64,000 nucleotides of DNA from Amycolatopsis sp. CA-126428. GTDB lineage: Bacteria > Actinomycetota > Actinomycetes > Mycobacteriales > Pseudonocardiaceae. The stretch is taken from positions 1 to 64,000 of the forward strand of contig NZ_PPHF01000074.1 in NCBI RefSeq assembly GCF_002904335.1, in the 5' to 3' direction. The position numbers were made by a program, and so were the translations under genes. The notes under the pieces are model-generated. The model was not told where the DNA came from. It saw only the letters and a list, made by a program, of their open reading frames with translations, and did not search any database. This document shows, piece after piece, positions 8,906-17,238 of the stretch (positions are counted from its first letter, which is position 1; each line of letters opens with the position of its first letter).

Positions 8906-9670
8906 TCAGCCGTGGGAGACGTTGAGGCCGTAGAACGCGACCCGCGCGCCCTTCGTCGTGCTGCTCGAAGAGGACTGGTTGTACGAGCCGGCCTTGAAGT
9001 ACTGCCTGTAAGCCTTGAACGACGACGGGATGCCGTAGTGCGTGGTGCTCCCGTTGACCGTCAGGTCGATCGTGTTGCCGCCGGAAATCCCGATCGTGTA
9101 GGTCCACGTCTTGCCGGCCGGGACGTGGCCGACGGTGTGGGACGTCTGCCCGCCGTCGGGGGAGTTCTCGGTGCCCAGCACGATGTCCCCGCTCGCCCGG
9201 TAGTACAGCTCCAGCAGCGGTTTCGTCGACGAGCCGCCGGTGCCGAGGTGCACCTGGCCGACGCACACGTTCGACGTCACCGAAACCACCCGCAGCGTCG
9301 CGCTCAGCTTGTGCGACCCGCTCAGCGACCAGTTCGCGGCGGAGCCGTCGCGGTTCATCTCGCGCAGCTCCGAGCGCGCGTAGTTCGAATTCGGCGTCGT
9401 GACGCCCTTTTCCGGGGCCCAGAAGGTCATCGCGCCGTCGCGGGTGTCGGTGTAGAAGTAGCTGTCCTGGAAGCCGTTCGGGCCCTGCAGCCGGGACGAC
9501 GAGATGGTCGTCGGGCTGCCCGGCGAGCCGACCGGCTCCTGCAGCTGCCAGACCGACAGGTCGAAGTTGCCGCCCGGGGCCACGGACGGATCCGCCGCCA
9601 GCGCGGGGGACGCGGTGGCCACGGCCAGCGCCGGGATCGCCAGGAGGGCGAGGAAAGCACGCACACGCAT
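8906..9670 (-). CDS. Secreted alginate lyase, polysaccharide lyase family 7
   Basis: 254 residues. A signal peptide (AFLALLAIPALAVATASPALA) precedes one PL7 beta-jelly-roll domain. All three signature strands are present: YARSELREM, the QVH strand (VGQVHLGTG) and YFKAGSYNQ. These hold the catalytic Arg, Gln/His and Tyr that abstract the C5 proton of uronate. It degrades alginate or a related polyuronate outside the cell by beta-elimination. ATG 9670 follows AAAGGA. An in-frame extension into katG gives an implausible chimeric protein and is not used. Confidence 0.92.
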   Translation of the reverse strand: MRVRAFLALLAIPALAVATASPALAADPSVAPGGNFDLSVWQLQEPVGSPGSPTTISSSRLQGPNGFQDSYFYTDTRDGAMTFWAPEKGVTTPNSNYARSELREMNRDGSAANWSLSGSHKLSATLRVVSVTSNVCVGQVHLGTGGSSTKPLLELYYRASGDIVLGTENSPDGGQTSHTVGHVPAGKTWTYTIGISGGNTIDLTVNGSTTHYGIPSSFKAYRQYFKAGSYNQSSSSSTTKGARVAFYGLNVSHG

Positions 9671-9725
9671 CGTTGGGTGTCCTTTCGCGGTGGAACGCAC
9701 CATTCGTTCACGGACGTGAAATAAA

Positions 9726-9737
9726 TGGTCTGGACAA
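9726..9737 (-). promoter_or_regulatory. DasR-like GntR operator upstream of alginate lyase
   Basis: TGGTCTGGACAA (plus strand) matches 10 of 12 bases of the DasR-type core TGGTCTAGACCA, and sits 56 bases upstream of the alginate lyase start. It is imperfect as a palindrome, so binding by a GntR/HutC-type sugar regulator is a guess. Confidence 0.4.
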
Positions 9738-9801
9738 CCCGGCGGCGTGGACTCACGGTAGGTCGGCGATCGCCCCGGTGTCAAGATCGCCGCGCACACG
9801 G

Positions 9802-9838
9802 ACGGGCCCGGCCGATCGCGGGGATCGGCCGGGCCCGT
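9802..9838 (-). terminator. Intrinsic terminator after katG
   Basis: A perfect 16-bp inverted repeat (ACGGGCCCGGCCGATC at 9802-9817 with its complement at 9823-9838) and a 5-base loop starts 12 bases past the katG stop. There is no U-tract, as is usual for high-GC actinomycete terminators. Confidence 0.75.
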
Positions 9839-9849
9839 GCGGGGGTGGA

Positions 9850-12123
9850 TCAGGCGAGGTCGAAGCGGTCGAGCTCCATGACCTTCGTCCACGCGGCGAT
9901 GAAGTCGGCCACGAACTTTTCGCGAGCGTCGTCGCTGGCGTAGACCTCGGCCAGCGCCCGCAGCTGCGAGTTCGAACCGAAGACGAGGTCGACCGCGGTG
10001 GCGGTCCACTTCACCTGGTCGGTCGTCACGTCGCGGATCTCGTAGACGTTCTCCGTCGACTCCGACGCCTTCCACCGGGTGCCCGGCGCGAGCAGGTTGG
10101 CGAAGAAATCGTTGGTGAGCACGCCCGGCTGGTCGGTGAGGACACCGTGCGCGGCACCGCCGTGGTTCGTCCCGAGGGAGCGCAGGCCGCCGACGAGGGC
10201 GGTCATCTCGGGCGCGGACAGGCCGAGCATGTAGGCGCGCTCGACGAGCAGCACCTCCGGCTGCAGCTTCTCGCCGGCCCGCAGGTAGTTGCGGAACCCG
10301 TCGGCGCGCGGCTCCATCACCTTGAAGGAGTCGACGTCGGTCTGCTCCTGCGAGGCGTCGGTGCGGCCCGGGTGGAACGGCACGGTCGTCTCGACGCCGG
10401 CGTCGAGCGCCGCCTTCTCGACGGCCGCCGAGCCGGCCAGCACGATGAGGTCGGCGAGCGAGATCTTCGCGCCGCCCGCCTCGTTGAACTCGCGCTGGAT
10501 GCCCTCGAGGGTCGCCAGGACCTTGCCGAGCTGCTCGGGCTGGTTGACCTCCCAGTTGCGCTGCGGCTCCAGGCGGATCCGGGCGCCGTTCGCACCACCG
10601 CGCTTGTCGGTGGAGCGGAAGCTCGCGGCCGACGCCCACGCGGTCGAAACCAGCTCGGAAACCGAAAGGCCGGAGTCCAGCACCTTCGCCTTGAGCGCGG
10701 TGATGTCGGCGTCGCCCACGAGGTCGCCCTCGGCGGCGGGCACCGGGTCCTGCCACAGCTGCGGCTCGGCGACCCACGGGCCCAGGAAGCGGCTGACCGG
10801 GCCCATGTCGCGGTGCAGCAGCTTGTACCAGGCCTTGGCGAAGGCCAGCGCGAACTCGTCCGGGTTCTCCAGGAAGCGGCGCGAGATCGGGCCGTAGACC
10901 GGGTCGAAGCGCAGCGACAGGTCCGTCGTGAGCATCGTCGGCTTGTGCTTCTTGTTCGGGTCGTACGGGTCCGGGATGATCTCCGGGGCGTCCTTGGCGA
11001 CGTACTGCTTGCCGCCGCCGGGGCTCGTGGTGAGCTCCCACTCGAAGCCGAAGAGGATCTCGAAGAAGCGGTTGCTCCACTCGGTCGGCTTGTCGGTCCA
11101 GGTCACCTCGAGCCCGCTGGTGATCGCGTCCGGGCCCTTGCCGCTGCCGTGCGTGCTCAGCCAGCCGAGGCCCTGCGTCTCCAGCGGGGCACCCTCGGGC
11201 TCCGGGCCGACGTGGTCGTCGGCGATCGCGGCACCGTGGGTCTTGCCGAAGGTGTGGCCGCCGGCGATGAGGGCGACGGTCTCCTCGTCGTTCATCGCCA
11301 TCCGGGCGAAGGTCTCGCGGATGAAGTGCGCCGCCGCCTCGAAGTCCGCGCTGCCGCGGGGACCCTCGGGGTTGACGTAGATGAGCCCCATCTCGGTCGC
11401 GCCGACCTCGGGCGCCATTTCCGAGTCGCTGACGTAGCGCTCGTCGCCCAGCCAGTCGTCCTCCGGGCCCCAGATGATCTCCTCGGGCTCCCAGACGTCC
11501 ACCCGGCCGAAGCCGAAGCCGAAGGTCTTGAAGCCCATCGACTCCAGGGCGACGTTGCCGGCGAGCACGAGCAGGTCGGCCCACGAGATCTTCTGGCCGT
11601 ACTTCTGCTTGACCGGCCACAGCAGGCGGCGCGCCTTGTCGAGGTTGGCGTTGTCGGGCCAGCTGTTGAGCGGGGCGAAGCGCTGGTTGCCGTCACCGGC
11701 GCCGCCGCGGCCGTCGTGGATGCGGTAGGTGCCCGCGGCGTGCCAGCTCAGGCGGATCATCAGGCCGCCGTAGTGCCCGAAGTCGGCCGGCCACCAGTCC
11801 TGGGAGGTGGTGAGCACCTCGGTGATGTCACGCTTGAGGGCGTCGACGTCGAGCTTCGCGAACTCCTTGGCGTAGCTGAAGTTCTCGCCGAGCGGGTTGC
11901 CCTTCGCGGAGTGGGCGTGCAGCACCGACAGGTCGAGCTGGTTGGGCCACCAGTCCTTGTTCGTGCGCGGACGGCCGCCCGTCTTCGGCGTCGGGGAGTC
12001 GATCGCCGGGTTTTCGCTCTCGCTGCCGTGCGCGGTCACCGAGTCGTGCGCGACCGGGCAACCGGCCGCCGCCTTCTTGTCCACGCCCTGCGCGCTGGAC
12101 GGGTTGTCCTGGGTGGAGCTCAT
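9850..12123 (-). CDS. katG: Catalase-peroxidase
   Basis: 757 residues, full length for KatG. The distal haem site RLSWHAAGTYR holds the Arg, Trp and His; that Trp belongs to the Met-Tyr-Trp adduct. The proximal His region is VALIAGGHTFGKTHGA. The second, haem-less domain with its own VLAGSAAVEKAA is present. The enzyme removes hydrogen peroxide and peroxynitrite with both catalase and peroxidase activity in the cytoplasm. Its ATG overlaps the furA stop (ATGA, 12120-12123), so it is translated as the second gene of a furA-katG operon. Confidence 0.98.
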   Translation of the reverse strand: MSSTQDNPSSAQGVDKKAAAGCPVAHDSVTAHGSESENPAIDSPTPKTGGRPRTNKDWWPNQLDLSVLHAHSAKGNPLGENFSYAKEFAKLDVDALKRDITEVLTTSQDWWPADFGHYGGLMIRLSWHAAGTYRIHDGRGGAGDGNQRFAPLNSWPDNANLDKARRLLWPVKQKYGQKISWADLLVLAGNVALESMGFKTFGFGFGRVDVWEPEEIIWGPEDDWLGDERYVSDSEMAPEVGATEMGLIYVNPEGPRGSADFEAAAHFIRETFARMAMNDEETVALIAGGHTFGKTHGAAIADDHVGPEPEGAPLETQGLGWLSTHGSGKGPDAITSGLEVTWTDKPTEWSNRFFEILFGFEWELTTSPGGGKQYVAKDAPEIIPDPYDPNKKHKPTMLTTDLSLRFDPVYGPISRRFLENPDEFALAFAKAWYKLLHRDMGPVSRFLGPWVAEPQLWQDPVPAAEGDLVGDADITALKAKVLDSGLSVSELVSTAWASAASFRSTDKRGGANGARIRLEPQRNWEVNQPEQLGKVLATLEGIQREFNEAGGAKISLADLIVLAGSAAVEKAALDAGVETTVPFHPGRTDASQEQTDVDSFKVMEPRADGFRNYLRAGEKLQPEVLLVERAYMLGLSAPEMTALVGGLRSLGTNHGGAAHGVLTDQPGVLTNDFFANLLAPGTRWKASESTENVYEIRDVTTDQVKWTATAVDLVFGSNSQLRALAEVYASDDAREKFVADFIAAWTKVMELDRFDLA

Positions 12124-12572
12124 TTACTTCCTTCCGGGAGCGGCGAATCATTTCGGGGGCGTCCGGCCGCGCACTCGGGGCAGGTGCCCCAGTAGACGAC
12201 CTCCGCCTGGTCGATCACGTAACCGTGGTCGTCCGAAGCGGTGAGACAGGGGGTGTGGCCGACGGCGCACTCGACGTCGGCTATCGCCCCGCACGAACGG
12301 CACACGACGTGGTGGTGGTTGTCACCCACCCGGGTCTCGTAGCGGGCGTTCGCCCCGGCCGGCTGGATGCGCCGGATGAGCCCGGTGTCGGTGAGCGCCC
12401 GCAGCACGTCGTAGATCGTCTGGTGCGACACCGCCGGGTACCCGGCCCGCACCAGATCGATCACCGTTTCGGTGTCGACGTGGGGATGGTCGCGCAACGC
12501 GGCCAGCACGGCCAGGCGGGGCCGGGTGACCCGCAGCGAGACCGCCCGCAGCTGCGCTTCGAAGTCTGACAT
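12120..12572 (-). CDS. furA: Fur-family redox/iron regulator FurA
   Basis: 150 residues with a winged helix (VSLRVTRPRLAVLAALRDHPHVDTETVIDLVRAGYPAVSHQTIYDVLRAL region) followed by the metal-binding half: DNHHHVVCRSCGAIADVEC and a terminal CPEC. Both CxxC pairs of the structural zinc site are intact. FurA represses itself and katG and is relieved by peroxide. The coupling to katG and the promoter that ends at the ATG match the mycobacterial and Streptomyces arrangement. Confidence 0.97.
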   Translation of the reverse strand: MSDFEAQLRAVSLRVTRPRLAVLAALRDHPHVDTETVIDLVRAGYPAVSHQTIYDVLRALTDTGLIRRIQPAGANARYETRVGDNHHHVVCRSCGAIADVECAVGHTPCLTASDDHGYVIDQAEVVYWGTCPECAAGRPRNDSPLPEGSK

Positions 12573-12580
12573 CGCCGCCG

Positions 12581-12609
12581 ACCCTAGGGCGCTTTCTGGA
12601 ATGAGTCAA
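12581..12609 (-). promoter_or_regulatory. furA-katG promoter, leaderless type
   Basis: On the minus strand -35 TTGACT (12609-12604) and -10 TAGGGT (12586-12581) have a 17-bp spacer. Only 8 bases separate the -10 from the furA ATG, and no ribosome binding site fits between, so the transcript should begin at or next to the start codon. Mycobacterial furA transcripts are known to be leaderless. Confidence 0.75.
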
Positions 12610-12677
12610 GTTATGGCGGTGGCGGATTGAGCCATCCGGGGTTCACGCTGAGTCAGCGGCATGGCTAGGCTCCGGGC

Positions 12678-13475
12678 ATGCCGGACACGCAGTACGAAGA
12701 CCTCCTCCGCCACGTCCTCGACACGGGCACCCGCAAGGGCGACCGTACCGGCACGGGCACGCGGTCGATCTTCGGGCATCAGCTGCGCTACCGCCTGTCC
12801 GAGGGCTTTCCGCTGATCACCACGAAGAAGGTCCACTTCCGCTCGATCGCCTACGAGCTGCTGTGGTTCCTGCGCGGCGACGCGAACGTCTCGTGGCTGC
12901 GCGAGCACGGCGTCACGATCTGGGACGAGTGGGCGGCCGAAGACGGGGACCTGGGCCCGGTCTACGGCGTGCAGTGGCGCTCGTGGCCGACCCCGGACGG
13001 CGGACACATCGACCAGATCGCCGAGGTCCTGCGCACGCTGCGTGAGAACCCGGACTCGCGGCGGATCATCGTCTCCGCGTGGAACGTCGCCGACATCCCG
13101 CGCATGGCGCTGCCGCCGTGCCACGCGTTCTTCCAGTTCCACGTCGCCGACGGCAGGCTGTCCTGCCAGCTGTACCAGCGCAGCGCGGACCTGTTCCTCG
13201 GCGTGCCGTTCAACATCGCGAGCTACGCGCTGCTGACGCACATGATCGCCGCGCAGGTCGGCCTCGGCGTCGGCGACTTCATCTGGACCGGCGGCGACTG
13301 CCACGTCTACGACAACCACGTCGAGCAGGTGCGCACCCAGCTGGCGCGGGACGCGCGGCCCTTCCCGGCACTGGAGCTGAAGCCGGCGGACAGCCTGTTC
13401 GAGTACACCTACGAGCACTTCTCGATCGAGGGCTACGACCCGCACCCGGGCATCAAGGCGCCGGTGGCGGTGTGA
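12678..13475 (+). CDS. thyA: Thymidylate synthase
   Basis: 265 residues, the standard length. The catalytic cysteine is in MALPPCHAFFQFHV, phosphate-binding arginines are in DSRRII and QRSADLFLGVPFN, and the folate region FIWTGGDCHVYDNH is intact. It converts dUMP to dTMP using methylene-tetrahydrofolate. It is the first gene of a two-gene operon with dihydrofolate reductase, which recycles the dihydrofolate produced. Confidence 0.99.
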   Translation: MPDTQYEDLLRHVLDTGTRKGDRTGTGTRSIFGHQLRYRLSEGFPLITTKKVHFRSIAYELLWFLRGDANVSWLREHGVTIWDEWAAEDGDLGPVYGVQWRSWPTPDGGHIDQIAEVLRTLRENPDSRRIIVSAWNVADIPRMALPPCHAFFQFHVADGRLSCQLYQRSADLFLGVPFNIASYALLTHMIAAQVGLGVGDFIWTGGDCHVYDNHVEQVRTQLARDARPFPALELKPADSLFEYTYEHFSIEGYDPHPGIKAPVAV

Positions 13476-13930
13476 TCGGGCTGGTCTGGGCGCAGGCGGC
13501 GAACGGGGTCATCGGGCGGGACGGCGAGCTGCCGTGGCACCTGCCGGAGGACCTGCGGCACTTCAAGGAGCTGACCGCGGGGGCGGCCGTGCTGATGGGC
13601 CGCCGCACCTGGGCGTCGCTGCCGCCGCGGTTCCGGCCGCTGCCGGGGCGGCGCAACCTGGTGCTGTCCGCGACCCCGCAGGAGGGCGTCGAGACGTTCC
13701 CGGATCTGCCGTCCGCGCTCGCCGCGGTTTCCGGTGACCTCTGGGTGATCGGCGGCGCGGCGGTCTACCGGGCAACGTTGCCGATCGCGGACCGGGTCGT
13801 GGTCACGGAGCTCCGGGAGTCCTTCGAGGGGGACACGTACGCGCCGGAGGTGGGGCGGCCGGCGGACTCCGCGGGGGACTGGCTGGCGTCCTCGACCGGG
13901 CTGCACTACCGCTTCCTGACCTGGGGCTGA
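13472..13930 (+). CDS. folA: Dihydrofolate reductase
   Basis: 152 residues. The frame begins with VIGLVWAQAANGVIGRDGELPWHLPEDL, containing the NADPH/substrate loop and the catalytic acidic residue in the LPEDLRHF region. GRRTWASLP and WVIGGAAVYR follow. It reduces dihydrofolate to tetrahydrofolate. The GTG at 13472 overlaps the thyA stop (GTGA), which fixes this start over a much longer upstream frame and implies coupled translation. Confidence 0.97.
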   Translation: MIGLVWAQAANGVIGRDGELPWHLPEDLRHFKELTAGAAVLMGRRTWASLPPRFRPLPGRRNLVLSATPQEGVETFPDLPSALAAVSGDLWVIGGAAVYRATLPIADRVVVTELRESFEGDTYAPEVGRPADSAGDWLASSTGLHYRFLTWG

Positions 13931-13991
13931 GGCCCGCTCCGCCGCCCGGGCCGTTGCGCTCCCCGGGGTCGGCGCTATACGGTTGCCTGAA

Positions 13992-14013
13992 CTAGAACAC
14001 GTTACAGTTCTAG
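13992..14013 (+). promoter_or_regulatory. KstR-like palindromic operator
   Basis: CTAGAAC and its exact complement GTTCTAG flank 8 bases. The left part reads TAGAACACGTTACA (13993-14006), which fits the core TNNAACNNGTTNNA described for the TetR-family sterol regulator KstR. It lies 25 bases upstream of the GMC oxidoreductase ATG, where a repressor would block transcription. Confidence 0.6.
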
Positions 14014-14038
14014 GGGCCGGTCGTAGCGAGGAGCGGAC

Positions 14039-15664
14039 ATGGCGAAAAGGGCGGCGCGCGGCGACGAGGCCGACTACGTCGTCGTCGGGTCGGGGAGCTC
14101 GGGCGCGACGATCGCGGGACGGCTCGCTCGGGCCGGGGCCAGCGTGATCGTCCTCGAAGCCGGGAAGAGCGACGAGCAGCTGCTCATCAAGAAACCCGGG
14201 CTCGTCGGGCCGATGCACGCCGTGCCGCAGCTCAAGAAGCCGCTCGACTGGGGCTACTACGGCGTTCCGCAGAAACACGTTCTCGATCGCCGGATGCCGG
14301 TGCCGCGCGGCCGGGTCGTCGGCGGCTCCAGCTCCATCAACGGCATGGTCTACGTCCGCGGCAACCGCGCCAACTTCGACTCCTGGGCCGCCGAGGGCAA
14401 CACCGGCTGGGACGCCGACAGCGTCAACGCCGCCTACAAGCGCATGGAGGACTTCGAAGACGGCGAGAACGCCTTCCGCGGCGCGGGCGGGCCGATCCGG
14501 GTCACCCGCGCGAAGAACCCCCAGGAGGGCTCGCTGCAGTTCGTCGACGCCACCGCCGACGCGCTCGGCTGCAAGATCCTCGACGACTACAACGCCGAGT
14601 CCCAAGAAGGCGTCAGCCGGATGCAGCAGAACGCCGCCGACGGCCTGCGCTACAGCGCCTCGCGCGGCTACCTCCACAACGCGCCCTCGACGTTGCAGCT
14701 GCAGTCCCGGGTGCTGGTCGAGAAGGTGCTCATCGAGAACGGCCGCGCCGTCGGCGTCGAGGTCCTCGACCGCGGCCGGCGGCGCACCATCCGGGCCGCC
14801 AAGGAGGTCATCCTCTCCGCCGGCGTCATCGGCTCCGCGCAGCTGCTCATGCTGTCCGGCATCGGCCACGCCGAGCACCTGAAGGAACACGGCATCGGCG
14901 TCGTCGCCGACCTGCCCGTCGGCGACAACATGCACGACCACATGTTCCACGCCCTGACGTTCCACGTGACCACCAGCAAGAACAAGGGCACGGCGCCGTA
15001 CTTCGCCCGCGGCCTGGCCCGCGAGCTGCTGCGCCCCGGCACGACGTTCCTGGCGAACTCGGTCTTCGAGGCGGTCGCGTTCCTGCGGACCTCGCAGGCC
15101 GGGGCGATCCCCGACCTGCAGCTGCACCTCCTGCCGTGGGCGTACGTCTCGCCCAACCAGGACGCGCCGATCCGGCACGACGTCGACAAGCGCCCCGCGC
15201 TCACCGTGCTCACGACGCTCATCTACCCGAAGAGCCGCGGCACGCTGCGCCTCACCTCGGCCGATCCTGCCGCGGCCCCGGACATCGACTTCCAGTACCT
15301 GTCCGACCCGGCCGACCTCGAACTGCTCGGCGAAGGCTCGGAGATGGTGCGCGAGATCTTCGCGTCCCAGGCGTTCAAGGGCGCGGTCAAGGAAGAGATC
15401 CACCCGGGCAAGGACCTCAGGGGCCAAGCCCTGCGCGACGCGATCCTCAACCGCGCGACCTCGGTCTACCACGGCGTCGGCACCTGCCGGATGGGCGTCG
15501 ACGAACTCGCCGTCGTCGGGCCCGACCTGCGCGTGCGCGGGGTCGAGGGGCTGCGGGTCTGCGACGCTTCGATCATGCCGTCGATCACCGGCGGCAACAC
15601 CAACGCGCCCTGCATCATGATCGGGGAAATGGGCGCCCAGCTCGTCCTCGGGAGCAAGTCATGA
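14039..15664 (+). CDS. GMC-family FAD-dependent oxidoreductase
   Basis: 541 residues. The FAD-binding Rossmann motif DYVVVGSGSSGATIAGRLARAG is at the N-terminus, the GMC signature GGSSSINGMVYVRGNR near 100, and the catalytic His in VYHGVGTCRMG with a C-terminal ITGGNTNAPCIMIGE. The family oxidises alcohols (choline, sterols, long-chain or aromatic alcohols) to aldehydes or ketones. ATG 14039 has GAGGAG upstream. The coupled aldehyde dehydrogenase suggests a two-step alcohol-to-acid oxidation, and the KstR-like operator hints at sterol or lipid side-chain substrates. Confidence 0.93.
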   Translation: MAKRAARGDEADYVVVGSGSSGATIAGRLARAGASVIVLEAGKSDEQLLIKKPGLVGPMHAVPQLKKPLDWGYYGVPQKHVLDRRMPVPRGRVVGGSSSINGMVYVRGNRANFDSWAAEGNTGWDADSVNAAYKRMEDFEDGENAFRGAGGPIRVTRAKNPQEGSLQFVDATADALGCKILDDYNAESQEGVSRMQQNAADGLRYSASRGYLHNAPSTLQLQSRVLVEKVLIENGRAVGVEVLDRGRRRTIRAAKEVILSAGVIGSAQLLMLSGIGHAEHLKEHGIGVVADLPVGDNMHDHMFHALTFHVTTSKNKGTAPYFARGLARELLRPGTTFLANSVFEAVAFLRTSQAGAIPDLQLHLLPWAYVSPNQDAPIRHDVDKRPALTVLTTLIYPKSRGTLRLTSADPAAAPDIDFQYLSDPADLELLGEGSEMVREIFASQAFKGAVKEEIHPGKDLRGQALRDAILNRATSVYHGVGTCRMGVDELAVVGPDLRVRGVEGLRVCDASIMPSITGGNTNAPCIMIGEMGAQLVLGSKS

Positions 15665-17235
15665 CCGTCACGCCGCTCGAACTCGCCCGTCCGGCGTCGG
15701 TCACCGACGCTTTCCTGCGGCAGCTCGTGGCCCGGGTGCCCGGCTCGTCCGGCGCGACCTGGAAGCTCACCGAGGTCTACACCGGCGACGTGCTCGTCGA
15801 GCTGCCGCAATCCACACCGGAGGACATCGAGCGGGCGTTCGCCGTCGCGCGCGAGGCCCAGCGGAAGTGGGCCGCCACGCCGGTGAAGGAGCGGCTGGCG
15901 GTGTTCCGGCGGGCGCACGCGCTGTTCGTCGAGCACGCGCGGACCGTCGCCGACCTCATCCAGGTCGAGAGCGGCAAGAACCGGCGGATGGCGATCGAGG
16001 AGACCTGCGACCCGCCGATGGTGATGAGCCACTACCTGAAGCGGGCCGCGAAGCTGCTGGCGCCGACGAAGCGCGGCGGCCCGGTCCCGATGCTCACGAC
16101 GTCGACCGAAGTCCGGCTGCCCAAGGGGGTCGTCGGGATCATCGCGCCCTGGAACTTCCCGTTCGCCACCGGGGTTTCCGACGCGATCCCGGCGCTCATG
16201 GCCGGCAACGCGGTGGTGCTGAAGCCCGACAACAAGACCGCGCTGTCGCCGCTCTACGGCGTCCGGCTGCTCGAGGAAGCCGGCTTGCCCGAGGGGCTGT
16301 TCCAGGTGGTGTGCGGCGAGGGCCCGGACGTCGGCCCCACGCTGATCGACCGCGCCGACTACGTGATGTTCACCGGTTCGACGGCGACCGGCCGGGTGAT
16401 CGGCGAGCGGGCGGGCCGCAACCTCATCGGCTGCTGCCTCGAGCTCGGCGGCAAGAACCCGATGATCGTCCTGGCGGACGCCGATCTTTCCGAGGCCGTT
16501 CCGGGCGCGATCTTCGGCGCGTTCGGCAACACGGGCCAGATCTGCATGCACATCGAGCGGATCTACCTGCCGGAATCCCGGTACGAGGAGTTCAAGACGG
16601 CGTTCGTGGCGGCGGCCTCGGCCCTCGACGTCCGCGCGGCGTACGACTTCGGTCCCGACATGGGCTCGCTGGTCTCGGTCGACCACATGAGCCGCGTCAA
16701 GTCCCATGTGGACGACGCGGTCGCCAAGGGCGCCACCGTGTTGTGCGGCGGCAAGCCCCGCCCGGACCTCGGCCCGGCGTTCTTCGAGCCGACGATCCTC
16801 GAGGGCGTCACGTCCGAGATGCTCTGTGGTGTCACGGAAACGTTCGGCCCGGTGGTGGCGCTGCACAAGTACCGGACCGTCGACGAAGCCGTGGCGCTGG
16901 CCAACGACACGGAATACGGCCTGAACGCGTCGGTCTGGAGCACCGACGTCACCGCGGCGCGCGCGGTGGCGGCCCGGATCGAGTCCGGCAACGTGAACGT
17001 GAACGACGTCCTCGCGACCGCGTACGCGGCCAAGGGAACGCCGTCGGGCGGGGTGAAGAACTCCGGCGTCGGCGCCCGGCACGGCGATCAGGGGCTGCTG
17101 AAGTACACCGACGTGCAGAACCTGGCCGTGCTGAAGAAGCAGGTGATGGGGCCCCGGCCGGGGCAGGGGTACGAGAAGTACGTCGAGAGCATGCTTTCCG
17201 GGCTGAAGCTGATGCGGAAGCTGCGGATCCGGTAG
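15661..17235 (+). CDS. NAD(P)-dependent aldehyde dehydrogenase (succinate-semialdehyde dehydrogenase type)
   Basis: 524 residues of the ALDH fold. Visible are the cofactor segment IIAPWNFPFA, the general base Glu in LELGGKNPMIV, the catalytic Cys in FGNTGQICMHIERIY and the C-terminal SGVKNSGVGARHGDQG. Overall it is closest in style to GabD2-type enzymes. The ATG overlaps the GMC stop codon (ATGA, 15661-15664), so an extended upstream frame is rejected. It probably oxidises the aldehyde made by the GMC enzyme. Confidence 0.93.
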   Translation: MTVTPLELARPASVTDAFLRQLVARVPGSSGATWKLTEVYTGDVLVELPQSTPEDIERAFAVAREAQRKWAATPVKERLAVFRRAHALFVEHARTVADLIQVESGKNRRMAIEETCDPPMVMSHYLKRAAKLLAPTKRGGPVPMLTTSTEVRLPKGVVGIIAPWNFPFATGVSDAIPALMAGNAVVLKPDNKTALSPLYGVRLLEEAGLPEGLFQVVCGEGPDVGPTLIDRADYVMFTGSTATGRVIGERAGRNLIGCCLELGGKNPMIVLADADLSEAVPGAIFGAFGNTGQICMHIERIYLPESRYEEFKTAFVAAASALDVRAAYDFGPDMGSLVSVDHMSRVKSHVDDAVAKGATVLCGGKPRPDLGPAFFEPTILEGVTSEMLCGVTETFGPVVALHKYRTVDEAVALANDTEYGLNASVWSTDVTAARAVAARIESGNVNVNDVLATAYAAKGTPSGGVKNSGVGARHGDQGLLKYTDVQNLAVLKKQVMGPRPGQGYEKYVESMLSGLKLMRKLRIR

Positions 17236-17238
17236 GGC

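Noticed and set aside
8906..11620. 904-codon reading that joins sequence inside katG to alginate lyase
   Set aside because: The first 650 codons are an Arg/Gly-rich shadow of katG in another frame; the signal peptide marks the true start at 9670.
9673..12195. 840-codon plus-strand frame opposite katG
   Set aside because: Shadow of katG; no conserved segment.
13433..15472. 679-codon minus-strand frame opposite the GMC gene
   Set aside because: Antisense shadow of a strongly biased GC-rich gene; composition is Arg/Gly/Val-rich with no domain.
15136..15660. N-terminal extension of the aldehyde dehydrogenase
   Set aside because: It lies inside the GMC gene in another frame, and ATGA coupling fixes the start at 15661.
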